DNA of 12,712 nucleotides, from positions 1 through 12,712 of the forward strand of contig QGVC01000072.1 of NCBI GenBank assembly GCA_003242645.1, in the 5' to 3' direction. The translations under genes were made by a program, and so were the position numbers. How positions within the stretch are numbered: position 1 is the first letter of the stretch; the number at the start of each line of letters is the position of its first letter. This document shows positions 6,287 to 12,712 of this stretch, one piece after another. Under the pieces are notes generated by a model. The model searched no databases. It saw nothing but the letters and a program-made list of their open reading frames with translations, and had not been told where the DNA came from. Origin of the DNA: Pseudomonadota bacterium (lineage in GTDB: Bacteria; Pseudomonadota; Alphaproteobacteria; Rhizobiales; Hyphomicrobiaceae).

Positions 6287-7423
6287 CTACTCGTTTTCCG
6301 TTTCGAGGCGTGCCAACCTCTCGCGATGCTCGGCTGCAAACTGAGCAAAACGGCCCTCGGCGATGGCCGTGCGCATGGCCTGCATCAGCTCCTGGTAGAA
6401 CCAGACATTGGCCCAGGTGAGCAACATCGAGCCGAGCAGCTCGCCCGCCTTGACGAGGTGATGGAGATAGGCCCGGGAATACTCGCGCGCCGCGGGACAC
6501 ATACTCCTCTCATCGAGCGGCCGCGGATCCTCCGCATGGCGTGCGTTGCGCAAGTTTACGCGACCGGACCATGTGAACGCCTGCCCATGCCGGCCGGAGC
6601 GTGTCGGCATCACGCAATCGAACATGTCGATGCCGCGCGCTACGGCCTCGATGAGGTCTGCGGGGGTGCCAACTCCCATGAGGTAGCGGGGCTTTTCAGC
6701 GGGGAGATACCGCACCGTATGCTCGAGTGTCTCCAGCATCACGGCCTGCCCCTCGCCCACCGCAAGGCCGCCGACCGCATACCCAGGCAGGTCCATTGCC
6801 GCCAGCTCCTCCGCAGAGCGGCGGCGCAGATCCGGGTACACGCCGCCCTGCACGATCCCGAACAGCGCCTGCCCTGGCGCGCTCTTTTCTGCGAAGGCCC
6901 GCTGACAGCGCACCGCCCAGCGCAGCGACAGCTCCATGGCCCGGCGCGCCTCCTCGGGCGGAGCCGGGAACGCGATGCACTCGTCGAGCTGCATCTGAAT
7001 ATCGCTGCCGAGCAGGCATTGGATTTCGATGGCCCGCTCCGGGGTCAGCATATGGTGCGCTCCGTCCACATGGGACCGGAACGCGACCCCCTCCTCCGAG
7101 ACCTTCCGCAACCCGGCGAGCGACATGATCTGAAAGCCGCCGGAATCGGTCAGAATCGGTCCCGGCCAGCGCATGAACTCGTGGAGGCCGCCAAGCCGCG
7201 CGATGCGCTCCGCGGTCGGGCGCAGCATCAGGTGATAGGTGTTGGCGAGAATGATGTCCGCGCCTGCCTGGCGCACCTGCTCAGGATAGAGCGCCTTCAC
7301 GCTCGCCGCCGTGCCGACCGGCATGAAAGCCGGCGTCCGGATCATGCCACGCGGCGTCGTGATCTCGCCAAGGCGCGCGCCCGCATCCTGCGCAATCAGG
7401 CGAAACCCGAAGCTGCGCGTCAT
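6287..7423 (-). CDS. tgt: tRNA-guanine transglycosylase Tgt, with degenerate zinc site
   Basis: The product (378 residues) exchanges guanine 34 of GUN-anticodon tRNAs for preQ1 in queuosine synthesis. D93 in T-D-S-G-G-F-Q and D269 in F-D-C-V-M-P-T-R are the two catalytic aspartates. D-E-C (147-149) and G-G-L-A-V-G-E (218-224) form the bacterial preQ1 pocket. The zinc motif C-x-C-x-x-C...H is not intact: only C309 remains, with S307, A312 and A338 at the other ligand positions, while the flanking Y-S-R-A-Y-L-H-H-L (315-323) is normal. I recall a similar loop in other Hyphomicrobiales, so this is probably lineage-typical and not inactivation. ATG 7423 overlaps the queA stop by four bases (ATGA). 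An in-frame ATG at 7453 lies inside queA and adds non-family residues. Confidence 0.95.
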   Translation of the reverse strand: MTRSFGFRLIAQDAGARLGEITTPRGMIRTPAFMPVGTAASVKALYPEQVRQAGADIILANTYHLMLRPTAERIARLGGLHEFMRWPGPILTDSGGFQIMSLAGLRKVSEEGVAFRSHVDGAHHMLTPERAIEIQCLLGSDIQMQLDECIAFPAPPEEARRAMELSLRWAVRCQRAFAEKSAPGQALFGIVQGGVYPDLRRRSAEELAAMDLPGYAVGGLAVGEGQAVMLETLEHTVRYLPAEKPRYLMGVGTPADLIEAVARGIDMFDCVMPTRSGRHGQAFTWSGRVNLRNARHAEDPRPLDERSMCPAAREYSRAYLHHLVKAGELLGSMLLTWANVWFYQELMQAMRTAIAEGRFAQFAAEHRERLARLETENE

Positions 7424-8529
7424 TGCCCGTCCACTGCCGGATAGAGCAGGCACGCGTCGCCGTAGGAGTAGAAGCGATAGCCCGCAGCGATCGCGTGAGC
7501 ATAGGCGCGCTTCATGCGGTCGAGGCCGGAGAAGGCCGACACCAGCATGAACAATGTCGATCGCGGGAGATGGAAGTTCGTCATCATCAGGTCTATTGCC
7601 CGGAACCGATAGCCCGGGGTGATGAATAGCGCCGTCTCGCCTGCATAAGGTTGTATCTCACCGGTTTCGCTTGCCGCCGTCTCGAGGAGGCGCGTCGCCG
7701 TGCTGCCAACTGCGACGATGCGGCCCCCCTCGCGACGTACCTCATTCAGCCGGGCTGCCGTCTCCGCGCTGATTTCGCCCCACTCACTATGCATCTTGTG
7801 GTCGTTGGTATCCTCGGTCTTCACCGGCAGAAACGTGCCTGCGCCCACGTGCAGCGTCACGAACGTATGCCCAATGCCGCGCTCCGTAAGCTGCTTCAGA
7901 AGGCGCTCGGTGAAATGCAAGCCAGCGGTCGGGGCAGCGACGGCCCCTTCCTTTCTTGCGAAAATGGTCTGATAGGCGGTGCGATCGTCCTCGGTGGCGG
8001 GGCGCCGGCCGGCGATATAGGGCGGCAGCGGCGCATCTCCGAGCATGTCGATGGCCTCGTCGAGGTAGGCGCTGTGCAGCGTGAAGGTCAGCTCCACCTC
8101 GCCACCCTCCCCTTTTGCTGTCACGGTCGCATCGAGGTTGCCAAGAAGGCAGACCCTGCCCTCGTTGCCGAAGCGGACGAGATCGCCGACCTCAAGCCGT
8201 TTGGCCGGGCGGGCGAACGCGCGCCAGCGATTCTCGTCGACACGCTTATGCAGGTTGAACTCGACCTGCGCCTCCGAGTCGCCGCGGATGCGTGTGCCTT
8301 TGAGCGCCGCCGGAATGACGCGCGTGTCATTGAAGACGAGCATATCGCCGGGGCGCAGCAGCTCGGGCAGCTCTGCGACGGTTCGATCGGCGAATTCGGG
8401 CTCCCCATTCGGCTGGACCACAAGTAGGCGCGCAGCATCCCGCTCCGGCAGCGGGTAGAGCGCTATCCGGTCCTCGGGTAGCTCGAAATCGAAGAGGTCG
8501 GTTCGCAATGGAATGTTCCTGATTCGCAT
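7420..8529 (-). CDS. queA: S-adenosylmethionine:tRNA ribosyltransferase-isomerase QueA
   Basis: The 369-residue enzyme transfers and rearranges the ribosyl group of SAM onto preQ1-modified tRNA to form epoxyqueuosine, the step after Tgt. Family blocks are all present: L-P-E-D-R-I-A near the N-terminus, F-N-D-T-R-V-I-P (66-73), A-A-P-T-A-G-L-H-F (198-206), G-A-G-T-F (229-233), N-F-H-L-P (318-322) and Y-S-Y-G-D-A (355-360). ATG 8529 begins M-R-I-R, followed by the usual L-F-D-F-E-L-P. An in-frame ATG at 8601 would add 24 residues unlike QueA. Length is close to the usual 350-370. It is the first gene of a queA-tgt unit with ATGA overlap, divergent from hemN across 210 bases. Confidence 0.97.
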   Translation of the reverse strand: MRIRNIPLRTDLFDFELPEDRIALYPLPERDAARLLVVQPNGEPEFADRTVAELPELLRPGDMLVFNDTRVIPAALKGTRIRGDSEAQVEFNLHKRVDENRWRAFARPAKRLEVGDLVRFGNEGRVCLLGNLDATVTAKGEGGEVELTFTLHSAYLDEAIDMLGDAPLPPYIAGRRPATEDDRTAYQTIFARKEGAVAAPTAGLHFTERLLKQLTERGIGHTFVTLHVGAGTFLPVKTEDTNDHKMHSEWGEISAETAARLNEVRREGGRIVAVGSTATRLLETAASETGEIQPYAGETALFITPGYRFRAIDLMMTNFHLPRSTLFMLVSAFSGLDRMKRAYAHAIAAGYRFYSYGDACLLYPAVDGQ

Positions 8530-8651
8530 TAAACCTAATGCAGGTTGGCCGCGAGCGGGAGTGGCCATTCCGGCGCGCCTTCGCGTTAGTACGAGCTGCA
8601 AGGAGGGACCTTCTCGCCTTAAGACCTGCGACAGTCCGCCGGGTGCAAGTC

Positions 8652-8665
8652 TTGACCAAGGTCAA
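8652..8665 (+). promoter_or_regulatory. FNR/FixK/FnrL-type operator upstream of hemN
   Basis: TTGACCAAGGTCAA matches the FNR/CRP-family box TTGA(C/T)-N4-(G/A)TCAA in both half-sites, with six-base arms that are exact inverted repeats. A CATAAA at 8687-8692 lies where the -10 of a class II promoter would be: box centre 8658.5, predicted start near 8700, and hemN ATG at 8740. Low-oxygen activation of hemN by FNR/FixK proteins is well known in proteobacteria. The box lies 123 bases from the queA start and could also affect that gene. Confidence 0.75.
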
Positions 8666-8739
8666 TATCCGTTTCGGGCCGCAGATCATAAAGTTCGGCG
8701 GCATGAAATGCGCCGAGTTCCACGCTTGGCCGAGGGCAC

Positions 8740-10080
8740 ATGAATCCCGCCATTCTTCAGCGCTATGCGGCTCCGGTGCCGCGCTACACAAGCTATCCCA
8801 CGGCCCCGCATTTCACCCCCGCGGTGGACGCAGCGACGTATGCCACGTGGCTGCGCCAGCTTCCAACCGGATCTGAACTGTCGATCTACGTCCACATCCC
8901 GTTCTGCAACGAGCTGTGCTGGTACTGCGGCTGCACGACAAAGGCGACGCGTCAATACCATCCCGTTGCCGATTACCTGGAAGCTTTGTTGGAGGAGATC
9001 TCGACCGTCGCCGACTTAGTCCCGAAGAACTGCCGCACGAACCACATGCACTGGGGCGGAGGCTCGCCTAGCATTCTGTTGCCGGACGATATACGTCGCC
9101 TGGCCGACGCCATCGCGACCAGGTTTCCCATAACTGACGACGCAGAGATCGCTGTCGAGGTCGATCCGCGGCATATCGATGCCGACCAGGTCGCGGCGTT
9201 CGTTGCAGCAGGATTCAACCGGGTCAGTATCGGCGTGCAGGATTTCGACCCAGCAGTCCAAAGGGCAATCAATCGCGAACAGTCGGTCGAGACGACCCGG
9301 ACTGTCGTGAACATGTTTCGCGAGGCTGGCGTCAGCAGCATCAACATCGACCTTGTCTACGGCCTTCCCTACCAGACGCGCGACAGCCTCGAGCGCACCA
9401 TCGAGGAAGTGATCGCCCTCGCGCCGGACCGCATCGCCATGTTCGGCTATGCCCATCTGCCCTCGCGTCTTCGCCACCAGCGACTAATTCCGGATGAAGC
9501 ACTGCCGGACGTGAAAGAGCGGTTCGCTCAAGCAAATCGCGCAGCAAATCGTTTGACGCAGGCGGGTTATGTGCGGGTCGGATTGGATCACTTCGCCCGA
9601 CCGGAGGACCGGCTGGCCCGCGGCCCTGTCCACCGCAATTTTCAAGGCTACACGACGGATTCTGCTAACGCATTGCTAGGCTTGGGAGCCTCGGCTATTG
9701 GCCGGCTGCCTCAGGGCTACGTTCAAAACAGTGCTGTTACCGCGGATTACCAGCGACGCGTCCTGCCGGGTGGGCTCGCCACGGTGAAAGGGCGAGCCTT
9801 GACCGAGGAGGACCGTGCCCGCGGGCTGGTGATCGAGCGGCTGATGTGCGATCTGCGCTTTCCGGCCCAGCAGCTGCAGGAGCAGTTTCCAGACAGAGCC
9901 GCCGCATTGATCGAGGAGGCAGAAACGCTGCTCGCTTCCGATACGGATGGACTCGTCGAGCCAGATCCGGCCAACGTTTTCCGCGTCACAGAAAAAGGGC
10001 GTGTTTTCCTGCGCTCAATTTGCGCCTGCTTCGACGCCTATCTCGGTCAAAGTCAAGCAACCCATTCAATTGGAATTTGA
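8740..10080 (+). CDS. hemN: Oxygen-independent coproporphyrinogen III dehydrogenase HemN
   Basis: This 446-residue radical-SAM enzyme decarboxylates coproporphyrinogen III to protoporphyrinogen IX without oxygen in heme synthesis. C56-x3-C60-x2-C63 binds the [4Fe-4S] cluster and C65 follows, exactly as Cys62/66/69/71 of E. coli HemN. Y50, G-G-G-S-P (106-110), E140 and F301-Q302 match further active-site residues. The N-terminal R-Y-T-S-Y-P-T-A (15-22), a feature of true HemN, and the F-G-Y-A-H-L-P block (235-241) argue against the chaperone HemW. Length is near the 457 of E. coli. ATG 8740 has GAGGG just upstream; nearby ATGs at 8703 and 8708 are out of frame. An FNR-type box precedes it. Its last 15 bases overlap the convergent HD gene. 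Confidence 0.96.
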   Translation: MNPAILQRYAAPVPRYTSYPTAPHFTPAVDAATYATWLRQLPTGSELSIYVHIPFCNELCWYCGCTTKATRQYHPVADYLEALLEEISTVADLVPKNCRTNHMHWGGGSPSILLPDDIRRLADAIATRFPITDDAEIAVEVDPRHIDADQVAAFVAAGFNRVSIGVQDFDPAVQRAINREQSVETTRTVVNMFREAGVSSINIDLVYGLPYQTRDSLERTIEEVIALAPDRIAMFGYAHLPSRLRHQRLIPDEALPDVKERFAQANRAANRLTQAGYVRVGLDHFARPEDRLARGPVHRNFQGYTTDSANALLGLGASAIGRLPQGYVQNSAVTADYQRRVLPGGLATVKGRALTEEDRARGLVIERLMCDLRFPAQQLQEQFPDRAAALIEEAETLLASDTDGLVEPDPANVFRVTEKGRVFLRSICACFDAYLGQSQATHSIGI

Positions 10081-10719
10081 CTGCCCCCACAGCTCCCTGA
10101 ACCGGGCCAAGTAACGTTGCTGCGCCTCTGCTGTCGGCCAGGGTGATAATTCAGCCAGGCGTTGCGCCAACGGACGCGGCAGGCCTGTGGGGCGACCGAA
10201 ATAGCGTTCCGCCTCCTCCTGCGTGAAGCCGGCAAGGCGAGTGGCCTCGTAATAGGCGGCAATACGGTCGGCGGCTTTGATGGCGTTCACCACCTCGGCA
10301 GGCGCCTCCGGTGGGAGTCCGAAGCGCATGTGGATGGCGCGCAGAAGCTTCTTCTCGAATGCCTTGTAATCGAGGCCGACAGCGGCTTTGAACGGACTGA
10401 TCAAATCGCCGATCACGTACTCGGGCGCATCGTGGAGGAGCGCCATCAGGCGCTGCGTGCGTGGCCAAGCTGGATTGAGCGCCGAGGTGATTTCTTCAAC
10501 GAGCACGCAATGCTGCGCAACCGAAAAGGCATGATCGCCCAATGTCTGCCCATTCCAGCGGGCGACGCGGGCAAGGCCATGCGCAATGTCCTCGATCTCG
10601 ATATCCAATGGCGAAGGATCGAGGAGATCGAGCCGGCGGCCCGAAAGCATTCGCTGCCACGCGCGTGGCCTCTCGTCCGGCTGAGCCGTCGCATGAGGTT
10701 TTCGACTCGGTTTGCTCAT
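10066..10719 (-). CDS. HD-domain nucleotide phosphohydrolase, YfbR-like
   Basis: The 217-residue protein belongs to the YfbR-like HD family, which removes phosphate from (deoxy)nucleoside monophosphates with a divalent metal. Metal ligands are visible: H70 in S-V-A-Q-H, H96-D97 in L-L-H-D-A-P-E, and D151 in K-A-A-D-R. E100 and D105 (Y-V-I-G-D-L) keep the five-residue spacing of Glu72/Asp77 in E. coli YfbR, and R54-W55 may match its substrate-binding Arg/Trp. ATG 10719 overlaps the tag stop by four bases (ATGA) and is preferred over an in-frame start at 10758 inside tag. It is the last gene of ygfZ-tag-HD and overlaps the 3' end of convergent hemN by 15 bases. The exact substrate is unknown. 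Confidence 0.88.
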   Translation of the reverse strand: MSKPSRKPHATAQPDERPRAWQRMLSGRRLDLLDPSPLDIEIEDIAHGLARVARWNGQTLGDHAFSVAQHCVLVEEITSALNPAWPRTQRLMALLHDAPEYVIGDLISPFKAAVGLDYKAFEKKLLRAIHMRFGLPPEAPAEVVNAIKAADRIAAYYEATRLAGFTQEEAERYFGRPTGLPRPLAQRLAELSPWPTAEAQQRYLARFRELWGQSNSN

Positions 10720-11336
10720 CGCCTGGGCAAAACGAATTTGCGTTGTAGCTCGGCGCAAGCGGCGTGGCGGTGACAGCTCGTCAGGTGATCATTGACCATG
10801 CCGACCGACTGCATGAACGCATAAACGGTGGTGGGGCCCACGAAGCGAAAACCTTCCTTCTTGAGCGCCTTCGAGATGCGCACCGCGACATCGGTCGTCG
10901 CTGGCACCTGATCCAAGCTGCTGCGACGATTCACGATTGGGCCATCCGGCAGAAAGCCCCAAAGAAAGGAGGCGAACGACTGCTTTTCGGCGAGCTTCAG
11001 GAATGCGCGCGCGTTTTCGATCGTGGCTTCAATCTTCAACCGGTTGCGGACGATGCCGGGATCGGCCATCAGCCGCTTCACGTCGGCCTCCCCGTATCTT
11101 GCGATCTTCTCGGGGTTGAAACCATCGAAGGCGCGGCGAAAGCTCTCGCGCTTACGCAATATGGTGATCCAGGACAGGCCGGATTGAAATCCTTCCAGGA
11201 TCAGCTTTTCGAAGAGCGCGCGGCTGTCGGCCTTCGGCACCCCCCATTCTTCATCATGATAGCGGACATAGAGCGGATCGGACCCGGCCCATGGGCACCG
11301 CACAAGGTCGGTGCTGGTTTTTTCGAGGACTGCCAC
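10716..11336 (-). CDS. tag: DNA-3-methyladenine glycosylase I (Tag)
   Basis: The 206-residue enzyme excises 3-methyladenine from alkylated DNA as the first step of base excision repair. The zinc ligands C14, H27, H184 and C188 have the E. coli Tag spacing (Cys4, His17, His175, Cys179). E48 and W56 match the base-recognition residues Glu38 and Trp46, within L-I-L-E-G-F-Q-S-G-L-S-W. The start is GTG 11336, one base after the ygfZ TAA; GAAGG in the 3' end of ygfZ serves as Shine-Dalgarno sequence. No ATG is available before the conserved R-C-P-W motif. Tight packing with ygfZ and the HD gene implies one transcript. Confidence 0.96.
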   Translation of the reverse strand: MAVLEKTSTDLVRCPWAGSDPLYVRYHDEEWGVPKADSRALFEKLILEGFQSGLSWITILRKRESFRRAFDGFNPEKIARYGEADVKRLMADPGIVRNRLKIEATIENARAFLKLAEKQSFASFLWGFLPDGPIVNRRSSLDQVPATTDVAVRISKALKKEGFRFVGPTTVYAFMQSVGMVNDHLTSCHRHAACAELQRKFVLPRR

Positions 11337-11337
11337 G

Positions 11338-12216
11338 TTACACCTTCGCCGTATCCTCGCGGGGAATGCCGAAGCGGGCCCAAGAGGGCAGGTTCACCGT
11401 CACAGGCACGCCGCCCGCCGTAATGGGGTGCCCCTTGTCGAGGGCTTCGCCGACGCGATCGATCCTAAGTAGCGCAAGCCCGCGATGACCTGCCACCGAG
11501 CCCACGGATCCGATGACGGCCTCGCCCGCCTTGACCTCGGCGCCCGGCTGCAGCGGCTCCGAACCGTCGAGAGGCACCACGCGCTTTCGCGCCGTCGAGC
11601 GGTGCTGGACGCGCGAGACGACCTCCTGACCAACATAGCAGCCCTTCTGGAAGCTGACTCCGTCCATCTGGTCGAACAACGCGTCGTGTGGAAAGGTATC
11701 GCCGAACGCGTAATCCCGGCCGCCTTCCGGCACTCCATGCGCGATGCGGTGGGCGTGGTAGGTCTCCGGGGCTACGATGGAGCCGACAGTCGACCAGTCG
11801 AACGACTGAGGCGCGATCGCACGCCAGCCAAGTTCCGCCAGCCGGGGATCCTGGTAAACGATAACCGGCGGAGCGACTTCCGGAGCGGCTCCTCCCCACA
11901 GCGCCGCAACCGAATGATCTTCCGAGACGTCCGTGATGGTGACGTTGGCGCGCAGCTTATAGAACGTCAGTCGCTTGACGAGATCGGCCGCTTTCTCCCG
12001 GCACGTTTCGAGCAGATAACCTTCCTCCGCGCGAACCACGAAAAAGTCGAACAGAATTTTGCCTTGCGGCGTCAAAAGGCCACCGAAAATCGCCGACTGC
12101 TTCTCAAGTCGATCCATGTCGGCGGTGATGAGGCCCTGAAGCAGCTTCGCCGAGTCGGCACCTGCCACGCGCACCACGCCGCGATCATTGAGCGGGGCAA
12201 CTTTGATGGTCGTCAT
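11338..12216 (-). CDS. ygfZ: YgfZ/GcvT-like folate-binding protein for iron-sulfur enzymes
   Basis: The 292-residue protein has the signature K191-G-C-Y-V-G-Q-E198, with C193 the essential Cys of the family. YgfZ (IbaG-independent, COG0354) binds folate and supports assembly or repair of certain [4Fe-4S] enzymes such as the tRNA-modifying MiaB. The N-terminal L-L-Q-G-L-I-T-A-D (25-33) and the C-terminal barrel region ending R-F-G (281-283) are typical. ATG 12216 is preceded by GGGGA/AAGGA. It heads the ygfZ-tag-HD operon and is divergent from a dihydroorotase-family gene. Radical-SAM HemN in the same window is a possible client only by inference. Confidence 0.93.
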   Translation of the reverse strand: MTTIKVAPLNDRGVVRVAGADSAKLLQGLITADMDRLEKQSAIFGGLLTPQGKILFDFFVVRAEEGYLLETCREKAADLVKRLTFYKLRANVTITDVSEDHSVAALWGGAAPEVAPPVIVYQDPRLAELGWRAIAPQSFDWSTVGSIVAPETYHAHRIAHGVPEGGRDYAFGDTFPHDALFDQMDGVSFQKGCYVGQEVVSRVQHRSTARKRVVPLDGSEPLQPGAEVKAGEAVIGSVGSVAGHRGLALLRIDRVGEALDKGHPITAGGVPVTVNLPSWARFGIPREDTAKV

Positions 12217-12234
12217 GCTTCATCCCCGATCCTT

Positions 12235-12273
12235 GCACCCCGCCGCAAAATGAAGCACTGGCAGCCGGGGTGC
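12235..12273. repeat. 8-bp inverted repeat in the ygfZ/dihydroorotase divergent region
   Basis: GCACCCCG (12235-12242) and CGGGGTGC (12266-12273) are exact reverse complements, 23 bases apart, in the 118-bp divergent gap 12217-12334. They could be operator half-sites or a chance pairing in GC-rich DNA. I see no convincing -35/-10 pair for either gene. Confidence 0.35.
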
Positions 12274-12334
12274 GGATGCAGCTAGGTACGTAAGCGGGGC
12301 GCCGCAGCGAGGCAAGCGGACGGAGAGACAAGCT

Positions 12335-12712
12335 ATGCCAGAGACATTCGATCTGGTGCTGAAGGGCGGCACCGTCGTCAATCACGACGGAATTGGCCAA
12401 CGTGACATCGGCATCCGCAACGGTCGCATCGCTGCGCTTGGTGCGCTTCCCTCCGAGGCCGGCGGCGAGGTGATCGACTGCACCGGTCTGCACATTCTGC
12501 CGGGTGTCATCGACACGCAGGTTCATTTCCGCGAGCCGGGCCTGGAGCAGAAGGAGGACCTCGAAACGGGAAGTCGCGCTGCCGTGCTTGGCGGCGTCAC
12601 AGCCGTCTTCGAGATGCCGAACACCCGGCCAACGACGACCAGCGCAGACGCGCTAGCCGACAAAGTCCGCCGCGCCCGCCACCGCATGTTCTGCGACTTC
12701 GCGTTCTACGTC
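12335..12712 (+). CDS. pyrC: Dihydroorotase / amidohydrolase family protein, N-terminal part
   Basis: ATG 12335 follows GGAGA by about ten bases and opens 126 residues to the window edge; the C-terminal two thirds are missing. The N-terminus is typical of cyclic amidohydrolases: F-D-L-V-L-K-G-G (5-12), I-L-P-G-V-I-D (54-60), then V-H-F-R-E-P-G (63-69), E-D-L-E-T-G-S-R-A-A (75-84), G-G-V-T (86-89) and M-P-N-T (94-97). These fit class I dihydroorotase, which cyclises carbamoyl aspartate in pyrimidine synthesis. The first His of the usual H-x-H metal pair is Gln (Q62; H64 kept). I recall this as typical of an alphaproteobacterial dihydroorotase clade. Hydantoinase or allantoinase-like activity cannot be excluded from the fragment. 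Confidence 0.88.
   Translation, partial: MPETFDLVLKGGTVVNHDGIGQRDIGIRNGRIAALGALPSEAGGEVIDCTGLHILPGVIDTQVHFREPGLEQKEDLETGSRAAVLGGVTAVFEMPNTRPTTTSADALADKVRRARHRMFCDFAFYV

Noticed and set aside
6326..7444. A 372-codon open frame antisense to tgt
   Set aside because: It lies wholly opposite a fully conserved tgt and resembles no family. It is rich in His, Arg and Ala, as expected from the reverse of a GC-rich gene.
8513..8743. A small plus-strand frame across the queA-hemN gap
   Set aside because: It begins inside queA on the other strand, spans the FNR box and resembles no protein. The gap is better read as regulatory.
11485..12285. A 266-codon plus-strand frame antisense to ygfZ
   Set aside because: The opposite strand encodes a complete YgfZ with its signature motif. 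The antisense translation is Arg/Leu-rich with no recognisable domain.
1..12712. CRISPR array, tRNA, rRNA, insertion sequence or prophage genes
   Set aside because: No regularly spaced repeats, tRNA-like cloverleaf, transposase, integrase or phage protein was seen. Genes are packed housekeeping types with uniform composition.

Overview
The window looks like ordinary chromosome from a GC-rich alphaproteobacterium. The order Hyphomicrobiales, and a Hyphomicrobiaceae-like genome, is my best guess. This rests on the character of the proteins: a Tgt with the shortened C-P-A-A-R form of the zinc loop, a dihydroorotase-like protein with Q-V-H, and two glucosaminidases of a kind I associate with that group. 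I see no insertion sequence, integrase, tRNA, rRNA or CRISPR array.

Layout. At the left edge, bases 1-366 on the minus strand hold the N-terminal part of an outer-membrane beta-barrel protein of the Gcw_chp/TIGR02001 type. A 353-bp divergent gap follows, containing a perfect 12-bp inverted repeat and a small hairpin. A plus-strand block (720-1913) pairs a pteridine-reductase-like SDR with dihydroneopterin aldolase FolB, a folate/pterin module. Next come two paralogous secreted glucosaminidases (2115-4378). They overlap by one base and share a C-terminal domain bracketed by cysteines. A strong hairpin follows, at the junction with the convergent minus-strand block.

The minus-strand block 4451-8529 reads queA, tgt, then an IlvD/Edd-family dehydratase of the sugar-acid type. 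queA and tgt overlap by ATGA and carry out consecutive steps of queuosine synthesis: Tgt inserts preQ1 into tRNA and QueA builds the epoxyqueuosine ring on it. Divergent from queA is hemN, the oxygen-independent coproporphyrinogen III dehydrogenase. An almost perfect FNR/FixK-type box lies 74 bp upstream of its start, which suggests oxygen-controlled heme synthesis. hemN runs tail to tail, with a 15-bp overlap, into a compact minus-strand operon: ygfZ (iron-sulfur maintenance), tag (3-methyladenine DNA glycosylase I) and a YfbR-like HD nucleotide phosphohydrolase. Divergent from ygfZ, at the right edge, is the start of a dihydroorotase-family gene.

Most genes are housekeeping. The points worth a second look are the tandem glucosaminidase pair with its shared C-terminal domain, the loss of three of four zinc ligands in Tgt, the His-to-Gln change in the metal motif of the dihydroorotase-like protein, the FNR-type box at hemN, and the inverted repeat upstream of the pterin genes. 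I do not see a convincing new multi-gene system.
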